The notes: generated by a model from the sequence alone, not told the origin. DNA of 54,059 bases from Tessaracoccus caeni (GCF_029211185.1 NZ_JARGDO010000025.1:1-54059); one strand, 5' to 3'; shown: positions 33,653-42,089, counted from the first letter of the stretch. Program-made: numbers and translations.

Positions 33653-33782
33653 GACGGTCTTTGAGGTGCGAGGAACGAGCCTCGAAAAGACCCGACCGGC
33701 AGCCGAACAACAGTCTCTGCCGAAGGTCACGCCCGCTCTTTTCGAGGCTCCTCGCAGAGCTCGTCGCACCTCAAAGAGCGTC
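33653..33782. repeat. Dispersed inverted-repeat element, copy 2
   Basis: The left arm GTCTTTGAGGTGCGAG...GAGCCTCGAAAAGA (33656-33690) and right arm GCTCTTTTCGAGGCTC...GCACCTCAAAGAGCG (33735-33780) are inverted with about 45 bases between. Another partial arm (GAGGCCCGCTGTGCTCCGCA) lies at 33811. It fills the gap between the divergently ended holin-like and coaA genes. Confidence 0.8.
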
Positions 33783-33856
33783 AATGGCGCTGCGCGCTGG
33801 TCTTGATCGTCGAGGCCCGCTGTGCTCCGCACCTCCAAGAGCGTGGTGTGATCGTC

Positions 33857-34792
33857 CTAGATCTTGCGGATCCGGATCGACGAGATGATGTGGTCGGGGC
33901 CCTTCCTCAGGATGGCGGTGGCGCGTTCCCTCGTCGGGGCGATGTTCTGACGCAGGTTGGGGCCGTTGATGGAGTCCCAGACCCGGGAGCCGATCTCGCG
34001 GGCTTCGTCGTCGCTGAGTTCGACGTAGCGGGCGAAGAAACCGTCGCCCTCGTTGTCGGCGGCTCGGCGACGCAGCTCCATGAAGCGGTCGAGGAACCAG
34101 CTCTTGATATGAGCCTCCTCGGCGTCGACGAAGACGGAGAAGTCGATGAAGTCACTCACCGCGAGCCCGGCGGTGCCGTCGGGTTCGACTCGGGCCGGCT
34201 GCAGCACGTTGAGTCCCTCGAGGATGAGGATGTCGGGGGTCTCGACGATGATCTTCTGGTCCGCGACGATGTCGTAGACGGCGTGGCTGTAGACGGGCGC
34301 CTCGACGTGGGGGGTGCCGGACTTCACCTCGATCAGGAAGTCGAGCAGTGCGCGTCGGTTGTATGACTCGGGGAAGCCCTTGCGGTCCATCAGCCCGCGG
34401 TTGTTCAGCTCGGCGTTGGGGTAGAGGAAGCCGTCGGTGGTGACCAGGTCCACCCGCGGACTGCCGGGTGCGCGTCGCAACAACTCCTGGAGCAGGCGGG
34501 ACACCGTCGACTTGCCCACCGCAACTGAGCCGGCGACGGCGATCACGAAGGGGGTGCGCTGCACTCGGAGGCGCAGGAATTTGTTCGACTGTTCGTTGAG
34601 TCGGCCGGTGTTGGCCATATACAGGTGCAGCAGCTGGGTGAGCGGCCGGTAGACCTCTTCGACGTCGGACTGGTCGGTGGGATCGCCGATGCCTCGCAGC
34701 ATGGCGAGGGTCGCCTCGTCGAGGTCGATCTGGGTATCCTTGGCCAGCGCGGCCCAGGACCGACGGGGCAGTGTCACGAATGGGTGAGGCAC
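33857..34792 (-). CDS. coaA: Type I pantothenate kinase
   Basis: A 311-residue kinase phosphorylating pantothenate, the first step of CoA synthesis. P-loop GSVAVGKSTVSRLLQELL, VDLVTTDGFLYPNAELNNRG, FPESYNRRALLDFL, SHAVYDIV and ILEGLNVLQ are all typical. The start is a GTG at 34792; the near ATG at 34800 is out of frame. It is divergent from glmS across 104 bases that must hold both promoters. Confidence 0.95.
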   Translation of the reverse strand: MPHPFVTLPRRSWAALAKDTQIDLDEATLAMLRGIGDPTDQSDVEEVYRPLTQLLHLYMANTGRLNEQSNKFLRLRVQRTPFVIAVAGSVAVGKSTVSRLLQELLRRAPGSPRVDLVTTDGFLYPNAELNNRGLMDRKGFPESYNRRALLDFLIEVKSGTPHVEAPVYSHAVYDIVADQKIIVETPDILILEGLNVLQPARVEPDGTAGLAVSDFIDFSVFVDAEEAHIKSWFLDRFMELRRRAADNEGDGFFARYVELSDDEAREIGSRVWDSINGPNLRQNIAPTRERATAILRKGPDHIISSIRIRKI

Positions 34793-34896
34793 CGAGTCAT
34801 CGTAACAGTGGAGTTACGGCGGAGGCGTTCGAGACCTTCGTCTAGTCGAAAGCCGCAATGTCAAGGAACGCGCAATCATGATGTACGTTTTTCTTC

Positions 34897-36729
34897 ATGT
34901 GTGGAATCGTTGGATACGTCGGCAACCGTGACGGACTTGGGGTGGTGCTCGCCGGTTTGAGGCGGCTGGAGTACCGTGGCTACGACTCGGCCGGTGTGGC
35001 ATTGCCGCACGACGGGGCTATTCATTGGCGCAAGAAGGCTGGCAAGATCAGCAACTTGGCGTCCGAGATCGACGCGAATCCGCTGCCGGAGGGCACGGTC
35101 GCGATCGGTCATACGCGTTGGGCCACCCATGGCGGGCCCACTGATCAGAACTCGCACCCGCACGTCTCCGGACGGATCGCCGTGGTGCACAACGGCATCA
35201 TCGAGAATCACGCGGCGCTGAAGGCCGGCCTCGAGGGTGCCACCTTCAGCTCCGAGACCGACACCGAGGTGGCAGCCCACCTGCTGTCCCGCGAGGTGGA
35301 GGCGGGAGCCACCCTCATCGAAGCGATGCGCAAGGTGGTCGTTCAGCTGGAGGGCGCCTTCACGCTGGTGGCGGTCGACGCGCTGGATCCCGACCGCGTC
35401 GTGGCCGCCCGTCGTAACTCGCCGCTGGTGGTTGGCGTCGGCGAGGGCGAGTACTTCCTGGCCTCCGACGTGGCCGCCTTCATCGAGTTCACCCGCGAGG
35501 CCATCGAGCTGGGCCAGGACCAGATCGTCGAACTCACCCGCGACGGCGTCGAGGTGACCACCTTCGACGGTGGACCGGCCGAGACCAAGGCGCTCACCAT
35601 CAACTGGGATCTCGCTGCTGCCCAGAAGCAGGGTTACGACTGGTTCATGCGCAAGGAGATCTTCGAGCAGCCCACCGCCGTGGCCGACACCCTGCTGGGC
35701 CGTCTCAACGAGCGCGGCGAGCTGGTGCTCGACGAGATCCGGATCAGCCCGGAGACGCTGCGTCGCATCAACAAGATCGTCATCGTGGCTTGTGGCACCG
35801 CCTTCTATGCCGGTCTGGTGGCCAAGTACGCCATCGAGCACTGGACCCGCATCCCCTGCGAGGTGGAGCTGGCCTCCGAGTTCCGCTACCGCGACCCCAT
35901 CGTCGATCCGATGACGCTGGTGGTTACCATCTCGCAGTCGGGTGAGACCGCAGACACGCTGATGGCGATCCGTCACGCCCGCGAGCAGCACGCCAAGGTG
36001 ATCGCGATCTGCAACACCAACGGCGCCACCATCCCGCGTGAGTCCGACGCCGTCATCTACACCCACGCCGGCCCCGAGATCGGCGTCGCCTCCACCAAGG
36101 GCTTCACCGCTCAGATCGTGGCCTGCTACCTGCTGGGCCTCTACCTGGCGCAGGTGCGCGGCATGAAGTACGGCGACGAGATCGCCGCGATCCTCACCGA
36201 ACTGCAGCGCATGCCCGAGCTGATGCAGCACATGCTGGACAACCAGCAGCAGGTGCTCGACCTGGCCAAGGAGCTCTCCGACGCCACGTCCTTCCTGTAT
36301 CTCGGTCGCCACGTCGGCTACCCGATCGCGCTGGAAGGCGCGCTGAAGCTGAAGGAGATCGCCTACCTGCACGCCGAGGGCTTTGCGGCCGGTGAGCTGA
36401 AGCACGGTCCCATCGCGCTGGTCTCGCAGGATCTGCCCATGTTCGTCGTGGTTCCCCCGCGGGGGCGCGATCAGCTGCGCGACAAGGTGGTGTCCAACAT
36501 CTCCGAGGTGCGGGCTCGTGGCGCGAAGACCATCGTGCTGGCTGAGGGGTCCGATCAGGCCGCTCGCGATGCCGCCGAGGTGTTCATCGAGCTGCCGAAG
36601 GTTTCGACGCTGCTCCAGCCGCTCGTCGCGATCGTGCCGCTGCAGATCTTCGCCTGTGAGCTGGCCACCCTGCTCGGCCACGACGTCGACCAGCCGCGCA
36701 ACCTGGCGAAGTCGGTGACCGTCGAGTAA
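34897..36729 (+). CDS. glmS: Glutamine-fructose-6-phosphate aminotransferase
   Basis: A 610-residue enzyme making glucosamine-6-phosphate for cell-wall precursors. Catalytic Cys2 begins the glutaminase domain (MCGIVGYVGNRDGLGVVLAG), with YRGYDSAGVAL, GHTRWATHGGPTDQNSHPH and NGIIENH. Two SIS domains follow (VACGTAFYAGLVAKYAIEHW, SQSGETADTL, HAEGFAAGELKHGPIALV), closing with NLAKSVTVE. Length is standard. No glmS ribozyme is visible in the leader. Confidence 0.97.
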   Translation: MCGIVGYVGNRDGLGVVLAGLRRLEYRGYDSAGVALPHDGAIHWRKKAGKISNLASEIDANPLPEGTVAIGHTRWATHGGPTDQNSHPHVSGRIAVVHNGIIENHAALKAGLEGATFSSETDTEVAAHLLSREVEAGATLIEAMRKVVVQLEGAFTLVAVDALDPDRVVAARRNSPLVVGVGEGEYFLASDVAAFIEFTREAIELGQDQIVELTRDGVEVTTFDGGPAETKALTINWDLAAAQKQGYDWFMRKEIFEQPTAVADTLLGRLNERGELVLDEIRISPETLRRINKIVIVACGTAFYAGLVAKYAIEHWTRIPCEVELASEFRYRDPIVDPMTLVVTISQSGETADTLMAIRHAREQHAKVIAICNTNGATIPRESDAVIYTHAGPEIGVASTKGFTAQIVACYLLGLYLAQVRGMKYGDEIAAILTELQRMPELMQHMLDNQQQVLDLAKELSDATSFLYLGRHVGYPIALEGALKLKEIAYLHAEGFAAGELKHGPIALVSQDLPMFVVVPPRGRDQLRDKVVSNISEVRARGAKTIVLAEGSDQAARDAAEVFIELPKVSTLLQPLVAIVPLQIFACELATLLGHDVDQPRNLAKSVTVE

Positions 36730-36750
36730 TTCTCGCCGCACCTAACCTTT

Positions 36751-36787
36751 CGGCCTCCTCACCTGGTTCTATCGGGTGAGGAGGCCG
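36751..36787 (+). promoter_or_regulatory. Hairpin sequestering the ribosome-binding site of the sigma-factor gene
   Basis: CGGCCTCCTCACC at 36751-36763 pairs perfectly over 13 bp with GGTGAGGAGGCCG at 36775-36787, closing an 11-base loop. The right arm contains the Shine-Dalgarno GAGGAGG (36778-36784) five bases before the ATG at 36789. It may also end glmS transcription, but has no U run. Confidence 0.65.
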
Positions 36788-36788
36788 C

Positions 36789-37265
36789 ATGCGATCTGGG
36801 TTCGAGGCGTTCGTCGAGGGGCGCGGGCGCGACTTGTGGCGTGCCGCGTGGCTGCTCACCGGCGATGTGCACAAGGCTGAAGACCTGGTGCAGACCGCAC
36901 TGACGAAGTCCTACCCCCGCTACACGGGCGACGATCCCGCGTTCGAGGCCTATGTGCGCACCGCGATCTATCGCACCTATTGCACGTGGTGGCAGCGCAA
37001 ATGGCGTGGCGAGGTGCCGTCCGAGGAGATGCCCGAGCATGAGGCGGATCCGGCGCAGTTCGAGTTGTCGCTCGACCTGGCCCGGGCGTTGGCCGAGTTG
37101 CCGCGCGTTCAGCGGGCGGTGTTGGTGCTGCGCTATTTCGAGGACCGCACGATCGCCGATGTGGCGCACCTCCTCGGTCTGGCCGAAGGAACGGTCAAGG
37201 CCTATTCCCACCACGCCATCCAGGCGTTGCGGGCCTCTGGTCATCTGGCTGAGGAGGAGCTATGA
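36789..37265 (+). CDS. SigE-family ECF-type RNA polymerase sigma factor
   Basis: A 158-residue sigma factor with only regions 2 and 4. Region 2 reads FVEGRGRDLWRAAWLLTGD and HKAEDLVQTALTKSYPRY; region 4 reads LARALAELPRVQRAVLVLRY, DRTIADVAHLLGLAEGTVKA and YSHHAIQALR. This is the pattern of the short actinobacterial SigE-family factors. It overlaps the following membrane protein gene by four bases, so that protein probably senses the signal or holds the sigma factor. The ribosome-binding site lies in a hairpin. Confidence 0.9.
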   Translation: MRSGFEAFVEGRGRDLWRAAWLLTGDVHKAEDLVQTALTKSYPRYTGDDPAFEAYVRTAIYRTYCTWWQRKWRGEVPSEEMPEHEADPAQFELSLDLARALAELPRVQRAVLVLRYFEDRTIADVAHLLGLAEGTVKAYSHHAIQALRASGHLAEEEL

Positions 37266-39181
37266 ACGACGACCGAATCCACGATGTGCTGAGCGACGGA
37301 GTGCCCCCTGCGCCGTCCCCGACGGGCTGGGCGACGAAGGCGGCGCGACGCTCGACCGCCCGGCGAGCGACCGTCGGGGTGGCCGCGCTGTTGGCGGTGG
37401 CCGCGGTTCCTGCGGCGTTCCTCATGAACGGCGAGCGCCCGCTGATCGCCACGCCTGCGTCGCCGTCGCCCTCAGCCCCTGCCGATCCTGCACTCGCCTC
37501 CCCGTCGGCGACGGAGGACGTGCTTCCTCCACAGCCGGGCGAGGTGGTGGGCGTCGTCGACATCTACCAGGACGCGGAGGAGGAGCTGCCGCACCTGTGC
37601 TTCGGGATCGTGCGACAGTCTTTTCCGCCACAATGCGACGGCCCGACGCTGGTTGGCGATTTTTCCTGGGACGACATCCCACATGCGGAGCACGGCGGGA
37701 TGCGGTGGACTGATGAGGGCTACGAGGTGATCGGGCTGCTCGACCTCTCGAAAGGCGACGCCGGCACCTTCACGCTCACCCGCCCGATCCGGCAGAAGGA
37801 CAGGGTCTACGACGACGAGCCGCTGCCCGATCTTCCCCAGCTCTGTGAGGATCCCTGGCTCGATGCCGATCCGAGCAAGACCGACAACGACGCGGCGCAC
37901 GCCTTCCGCCGGGTTGTGGATGATGAGTTGCCGACGATCCAGGTGTGGAGCAATGGCGACAAAGAGGAAGAGAAAGAGGAAGCCGATGGCTTCAACGTCC
38001 TGGTGCACGGCGACGCCGAGAAGGCATTCCGGGCGATCCGGGAGGTGTGGGGTGGTGGGCTCTGCGTGGCGTCGTCGGACGAGCCGACGGAGAAGGAGAG
38101 GCACGCTGCGTTCGACCGGATGGTCGACGCCCTCCCGCCGAACACCATGGTCTTCGGCTCCGCCGGCGGCATCGAACGTGTGCTCGAACTGCAGGTCGTC
38201 TTCGCAGACGATGCGCTGAAGTCCAAGCTCAAGGACGCGGCAGGGGACGACTTCGAGGTCCGCATCACCGAGGTGTTCACTCCATATCAGGGTGCACCAG
38301 TCGCGATGAATACTCCGCTCCCCGCGCAGGGCGACGAGGTGGTGGGCGTCGTCGCCATCTATCAGGACGCGGACGAGCAACGGCCGCATCTCTGCGTCGG
38401 GGCGGTGCTGTACTCGTCTCCCGCGCAGTGCGCCGGCCCCACCCTGATCGGGGACTTCTCATGGGACGACGTGCCCCACACAGATGAAGGCGGCGCGCGC
38501 TCGACCACCCAGACCTTCGAGGTGGTCGGCGTGCTCGATCTCGACGCGGGTGAAGACGGCACCTTCACCCTCACTCAGCCGATACGGCAGAAGGACAAGG
38601 TCGATCCGGAGGATGTGCCGCTCGACCTGCCCAACCTGTGCGTGGACGACTCCTTCCAAGACCCCAGCGAGGGCATCCGGGATAGGGATCCGTACAAGGG
38701 AGCAGACCCTGACAAGACCGACAACGACGCGCAGCACGCCTTCGATCGCTTGGAAGGGCTGCCGATCGTGGACGTGTGGAGCAACTACGGCGATGACGCC
38801 AACACGATCTACCCGCCAGGGGCTGGAGGGCGGCCGCTCCTGGATGCGTGGAGCAGCGGTGGCGAGGGTTTCAACGTGCTCGTTCAGGGCGACCCGGACG
38901 AGGCCTGGCGGACGATCCGCGAGGTCTGGGGCGGGTGGCTGTGCGTAGCTTCGTCGGATGCGCCGACGGAGAAGGAACGCGAAGCCGCGCGGCAGCGCAT
39001 GGTTGACGTGATCCCGCCCGACGTGATGCTCGGCAGCTCCGCCGGCGGGTTCCAACAACCCCTCGAGATGCGTGTGGTGCTCGCCGACGACGAGTTGAAG
39101 GCGAAGATCCGGGAGGCGGCAGGCAACGACTTCGAGGTCCGCATCACCGAGGTGTTCACCCCCCACCCCCACGGTCGGTGA
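37262..39181 (+). CDS. Membrane-anchored protein with two duplicated extracellular domains, sigma-linked
   Basis: A 639-residue protein I cannot assign to a family. Residues 1-36 are cytoplasmic, 37-56 a membrane helix (VGVAALLAVAAVPAAFLMNG), then a Ser/Pro/Ala linker. Two copies of a domain of about 270 residues follow, at about 92-345 and 358-636: each has GEVVGVVDIYQDA or DEVVGVVAIYQDA, CDGPTLVGDFSWDDIPH or CAGPTLIGDFSWDDVPH, a TLTRPIRQKD/TLTQPIRQKD block, LCVASSDEPTEKER/LCVASSDAPTEKER and DDFEVRITEVFTP/NDFEVRITEVFTP. Start overlaps the sigma gene, so it may be its anti-sigma or receptor. Confidence 0.7.
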   Translation: MNDDRIHDVLSDGVPPAPSPTGWATKAARRSTARRATVGVAALLAVAAVPAAFLMNGERPLIATPASPSPSAPADPALASPSATEDVLPPQPGEVVGVVDIYQDAEEELPHLCFGIVRQSFPPQCDGPTLVGDFSWDDIPHAEHGGMRWTDEGYEVIGLLDLSKGDAGTFTLTRPIRQKDRVYDDEPLPDLPQLCEDPWLDADPSKTDNDAAHAFRRVVDDELPTIQVWSNGDKEEEKEEADGFNVLVHGDAEKAFRAIREVWGGGLCVASSDEPTEKERHAAFDRMVDALPPNTMVFGSAGGIERVLELQVVFADDALKSKLKDAAGDDFEVRITEVFTPYQGAPVAMNTPLPAQGDEVVGVVAIYQDADEQRPHLCVGAVLYSSPAQCAGPTLIGDFSWDDVPHTDEGGARSTTQTFEVVGVLDLDAGEDGTFTLTQPIRQKDKVDPEDVPLDLPNLCVDDSFQDPSEGIRDRDPYKGADPDKTDNDAQHAFDRLEGLPIVDVWSNYGDDANTIYPPGAGGRPLLDAWSSGGEGFNVLVQGDPDEAWRTIREVWGGWLCVASSDAPTEKEREAARQRMVDVIPPDVMLGSSAGGFQQPLEMRVVLADDELKAKIREAAGNDFEVRITEVFTPHPHGR

Positions 39182-39293
39182 GGTGCGAGCGTCAGCGAGC
39201 CTCGAAGCGACCCGGCCGGCGGTCGAATAGTGAACCTAGTCAGGGGCTGTGTCGGCTCTTTTCGAGGCTCGTTCCTCGCACCTCAAAGAGCGT
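39177..39293. repeat. Dispersed inverted-repeat element, copy 3
   Basis: Left arm GTGAGGTGCGAGCGTCAGCG then AGCCTCGAAGCGAC, right arm GGCTCTTTTCGAGGCTCGTT then CCTCGCACCTCAAAGAGCG (39254-39293). The stop codon of the preceding gene lies inside the left arm. Confidence 0.8.
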
Positions 39294-39350
39294 GATTGTC
39301 ACGCTCGAAGAGTGCTCACGTCGCGAACTCCTAAGCACTGTGGAGGGAGA

Positions 39351-39755
39351 CTAAACGCGCTCGGTATAAGGCCTTGTCTCAGGTCGGAACCACCGCCAGA
39401 GAGTCGGGGTGGTGGTGAGCAGGATGATCGCGAAGAGGGTCTGGTTCACCACCCCGAAGAGGGGATTGCCGGCGATCATCAGATAGACCGTCCAGTTCAC
39501 GGCGATGTCGGCGAGGATAACGGCGAGAGCGAGGACTATGCCCGCCCGGCGTCGCATGATGAGAAGCGCCGCGGTGAGTGGGTCGAGAACGGTGAGGGAG
39601 ATCCAGAACACGCGCAGCCCGACGTGGAACGCCGCGTAGGTCTCGGTTCCGCCTGCGACCAGGTCGATGATGTGCGACGTGGTGCCGATCAGGAAGCCCA
39701 CGACCCAGACGGCCAGAATCGCCACGTGGCTACGGGAAGAGGTGGTCCGGATCAC
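39351..39755 (-). CDS. Small four-helix membrane protein, unknown function
   Basis: A 134-residue hydrophobic protein with about four membrane helices (AILAVWVVGFLIGTTSHIID, FWISLTVLDPLTAALLIMRR, GIVLALAVILADIAVNWTVY, QTLFAIILLTTTPTLWRWF). The family is not recognised with confidence; similar small actinobacterial integral membrane proteins are common. GTG 39755 is preferred because the frame beyond it (to 39815) is rich in Ser/Arg and lacks hydrophobic character. No operon partner is visible. Confidence 0.6.
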   Translation of the reverse strand: MIRTTSSRSHVAILAVWVVGFLIGTTSHIIDLVAGGTETYAAFHVGLRVFWISLTVLDPLTAALLIMRRRAGIVLALAVILADIAVNWTVYLMIAGNPLFGVVNQTLFAIILLTTTPTLWRWFRPETRPYTERV

Positions 39756-39892
39756 CTGCTCATCGTAAGAGCATCCGCGGAACCTCCTCGACGGGCTGCT
39801 GCAGGAACTCACCACCCCGCACGGACGGCTCGACTCGTGTGGAAGACGTGAGTGATTGGGGAGGCGGGTCGCGTCCTTTGCTGGCGACTCGC

Positions 39893-39944
39893 GCTTAACC
39901 GCTTGCTAGTCCACCGACTTCGGTGGACTAGCAAGCGGTTAAGC
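39893..39944. repeat. 52-bp palindrome, first of a covarying pair
   Basis: GCTTAACCGCTTGCTAGTCC then ACCG pairs perfectly over 24 bp with its complement at 39921-39944 around the loop ACTT. A second copy at 40737 differs by two bases in each arm, both compensated, and has loop AAGT. Together they flank the acetyltransferase gene. Confidence 0.85.
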
Positions 39945-40005
39945 ATGGTGTGAGCGAATGCTGCGCCTAAGATGCATGCCTTTAGTGAGAGAGGGACGGC
40001 GATAG

Positions 40006-40704
40006 ATGGACAGCGCCACACACCTGCTCGCCCTCCATGTCGGGGCGCTCTATCGGCTGGATGAGCACGGTCGCCTGATCGAGACCAACGAAGCGACGCC
40101 AAACCCGGCGCCTCGGGTGTTCGTGGGGCGGACTGCCGAAGGAAGCTCGTGTTATCTCCGACGCGATGTCCCCGAGGGACTCGGGCGGCGTATCGATCAA
40201 CTGACTCGCGACCTCCCGCTCTACCCGGATCGTCGCGGCGACGCCGAGGTATACGGGGCGATCGAGGATGCGATCGCCGAGGCCGGCACCATCGCGTCGC
40301 GGTGGCACGGGTTGGCCTACGCCTTCACCACCCCCTGTTCGCCTATGTCATCGGAGGCCACCGAGATCACGGACGGACGCGATGTGCTCGTCGGGCCGTT
40401 CGCCCCGTTTCAGACGGACCTGAAAGCGATATGGCCTTTCTTCGGTGTGCTCCGCGACGGGAGGGTCGTCTCTGCGTGCTACAGTGCCCGCCTCACCGAT
40501 CACGCCGCTGAGGCGGGCGTCGATACCGACCCGGCACATCGTGGGCAGGGCCTGGCTGCCACCGTCATCAATGCCTGGCGGAAAGCGATCGAAGACTCGG
40601 GACGCACGGCCCTCTACAGCACGTCCTACGACAACCTCAGTTCGCAGGCCGTCGCTCGTCGGCTGGGGCTGAGCCAATACGCGGAGACGTTCTCGCTCAC
40701 CTGA
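40006..40704 (+). CDS. GNAT-family N-acetyltransferase
   Basis: A 232-residue protein whose C-terminal half is a GNAT domain: GVLRDGRVVSACYSARLTDH, then AGVDTDPAHRGQGLAATVIN, with the acetyl-CoA loop RGQGLA, and TSYDNLSSQAVARRLGLSQY near the end. The N-terminal half (1-110) is a variable substrate-side domain. The substrate is unknown. The gene is enclosed by two palindromes on each side and looks like a self-contained unit; neighbours have unrelated functions. ATG 40006 follows the weak ribosome site GAGAGGGACGG. Confidence 0.8.
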   Translation: MDSATHLLALHVGALYRLDEHGRLIETNEATPNPAPRVFVGRTAEGSSCYLRRDVPEGLGRRIDQLTRDLPLYPDRRGDAEVYGAIEDAIAEAGTIASRWHGLAYAFTTPCSPMSSEATEITDGRDVLVGPFAPFQTDLKAIWPFFGVLRDGRVVSACYSARLTDHAAEAGVDTDPAHRGQGLAATVINAWRKAIEDSGRTALYSTSYDNLSSQAVARRLGLSQYAETFSLT

Positions 40705-40736
40705 TGCGGGCTTGGGCGAGTAGCTCCGCGGCACGC

Positions 40737-40788
40737 GCTTAACCGCTCGCTATTCCACCGAAGTCGGTGGAATAGCGAGCGGTTAAGC
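40737..40788. repeat. 52-bp palindrome, second of a covarying pair
   Basis: GCTTAACCGCTCGCTATTCC then ACCG pairs perfectly over 24 bp with its complement at 40765-40788 around the loop AAGT, the reverse complement of the loop in the first copy. Sits 32 bases past the acetyltransferase stop and may terminate transcription. Confidence 0.85.
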
Positions 40789-40862
40789 ACAGTGCGAACT
40801 GCTCCTCTCTCCCGGACTATCGCGGTGCTGGTGCGGTGTGCGGGGCGATTGAGGGCCTGGGC

Positions 40863-41219
40863 CTAGGCGGTACCGAACATCACCTTGCGCCCGTCCGGAT
40901 CGAGCACCGTGATGACGACGTCGTCCTGAGCGACCACTTCGACGTGCAGCTCGCGCACGTGATCGAGGAAGGCGCCCTGATCGTCGATCGTGAAATAGAG
41001 GTGGGTCAGGTTCGAACTGGGCTCGGGCGGGTAGGCGTACTCGGCGAAGGCCTGGGCGTCGTGGATGGCGATCTGCATGCCGTCGCGGTCGAGCCGCCAG
41101 TAGGTGTAGTCGCCGGCGGTGATGGCCTCGAGCGGGACGCCCGCTACGTCGCGGTAGAACGTCGCCGTCGCCTCGGGGTTACTGCTGGTGAGGAACACCC
41201 CCCGCAATGATGCGGTCAT
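40863..41219 (-). CDS. VOC-family (glyoxalase-like) protein
   Basis: A 118-residue single-module VOC protein: SLRGVFLTSSNPEATATFYR, DYTYWRLDRDGMQIAIHDAQ, LTHLYFTIDD and the end DVVITVLDPDGRKVMFGTA. Members bind a metal and act on dicarbonyls, aromatics or antibiotics, or merely bind ligands. It overlaps the SRPBCC gene upstream by four bases and ends the three-gene ArsR operon. Confidence 0.85.
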   Translation of the reverse strand: MTASLRGVFLTSSNPEATATFYRDVAGVPLEAITAGDYTYWRLDRDGMQIAIHDAQAFAEYAYPPEPSSNLTHLYFTIDDQGAFLDHVRELHVEVVAQDDVVITVLDPDGRKVMFGTA

Positions 41220-41779
41220 CGCTGCTGCACCTCCTGGTTCGTTGCGCCGTCGAGTGTCGCCTGGTGGTGCTCGATCAGCGCCTGGCAGCCATAGGCCCAT
41301 GCGCGCTCGCCGACGACGCGCTCCCGCTCGACGCCGTCCTCCTCGGCGGCCAGCCGTCCCAGGCACACCTGCCAGCCGCCCGCGTACATGGCGGCCGGGC
41401 GATGGTCGCTGAGCTGTTGACGCAGTTCGAGGCGAGACCCGGAGGGGACGTGCGAGATGGTCCACGAGACCACGTCGATGCCCCAGCGGTGCACGAGCTT
41501 GCGCGGTGCGTCGGCGATGAGAACCTCGGCGTCGAGCGGATCGTCGCCGGGGTTCTCGCGACAGGTCGCCGGGCCGGGCGAGGTCAGCGCGCGGTCCGGC
41601 ACGATGGGGGACCAGCGCGCCAGGAGTTCTGGCTCGGTGATCATCCGCCACAGCTTCTCGACGGGGTGGGGGAACTCGCGACGCAGGACGAGCGTCCAGT
41701 CGCCGTCGTGCTGCAGCAGCACCTCGAGCGGCTCGTGGATATGAGCGACGACGACCTCGTCGCGGGGGCTATCGGTCAT
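41216..41779 (-). CDS. SRPBCC/AHSA1-like ligand-binding protein
   Basis: A 187-residue START-like protein: WTLVLRREFPHPVEKLWRMI, EPELLARWSPIVPDR, PRKLVHRWGIDVVSWTISH, RLELRQQLSDHR and WQVCLGRLAAEEDG match the AHSA1 subgroup. Such proteins are often encoded directly after an ArsR-type regulator, as here (11-base overlap), and bind a hydrophobic ligand in a central cavity. Confidence 0.85.
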   Translation of the reverse strand: MTDSPRDEVVVAHIHEPLEVLLQHDGDWTLVLRREFPHPVEKLWRMITEPELLARWSPIVPDRALTSPGPATCRENPGDDPLDAEVLIADAPRKLVHRWGIDVVSWTISHVPSGSRLELRQQLSDHRPAAMYAGGWQVCLGRLAAEEDGVERERVVGERAWAYGCQALIEHHQATLDGATNQEVQQR

Positions 41780-42089
41780 GGTCGTTCTCCTCGTTCAGGG
41801 CCGTCGCCAGCCGGTCGAAACTGGTGGCCCACAGCTCCACATATGGTCTCGCCCAAGCAGCGACGTCCGGCAGCGGCTGCTCGGTGAGGCGGTAGACCCG
41901 GCGCTTGCCGGCGACCTCGGCCTCGACCACCCCTGCATCGCGGAGTACCCGCAGATGCTTGGACGCCAAGGACTGAGAGATGCCCAGCTCGTCCACGAGC
42001 GATCCGACGTCGTGGCTTCGCAGGCGAAGCCGGTCGACGATCGCTCGCCGCGTGGGCTCGGCGATCACCGTGAAACCATCCATTCCCAT
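41769..42089 (-). CDS. ArsR-family (SdpR-like) winged-helix repressor
   Basis: A 106-residue ArsR-type regulator without metal-binding cysteines: TVIAEPTRRAIVDRLRLRSH, LVDELGISQSLASKHLRVLR and DAGVVEAEVAGKRRVYRLTE give the recognition helix and wing; a C-terminal helix (WARPYVELWATSFDRLATAL) mediates dimers. This is the group usually linked to AHSA1 genes. It diverges from the VOC-SRPBCC fusion gene across 50 bases and probably represses both. Confidence 0.9.
   Translation of the reverse strand: MGMDGFTVIAEPTRRAIVDRLRLRSHDVGSLVDELGISQSLASKHLRVLRDAGVVEAEVAGKRRVYRLTEQPLPDVAAWARPYVELWATSFDRLATALNEENDHDR

Noticed and set aside
34876..36741. A 621-residue open frame antisense to glmS
   Set aside because: Shadow frame over an unmistakable glmS; no start signal and no protein-like blocks.
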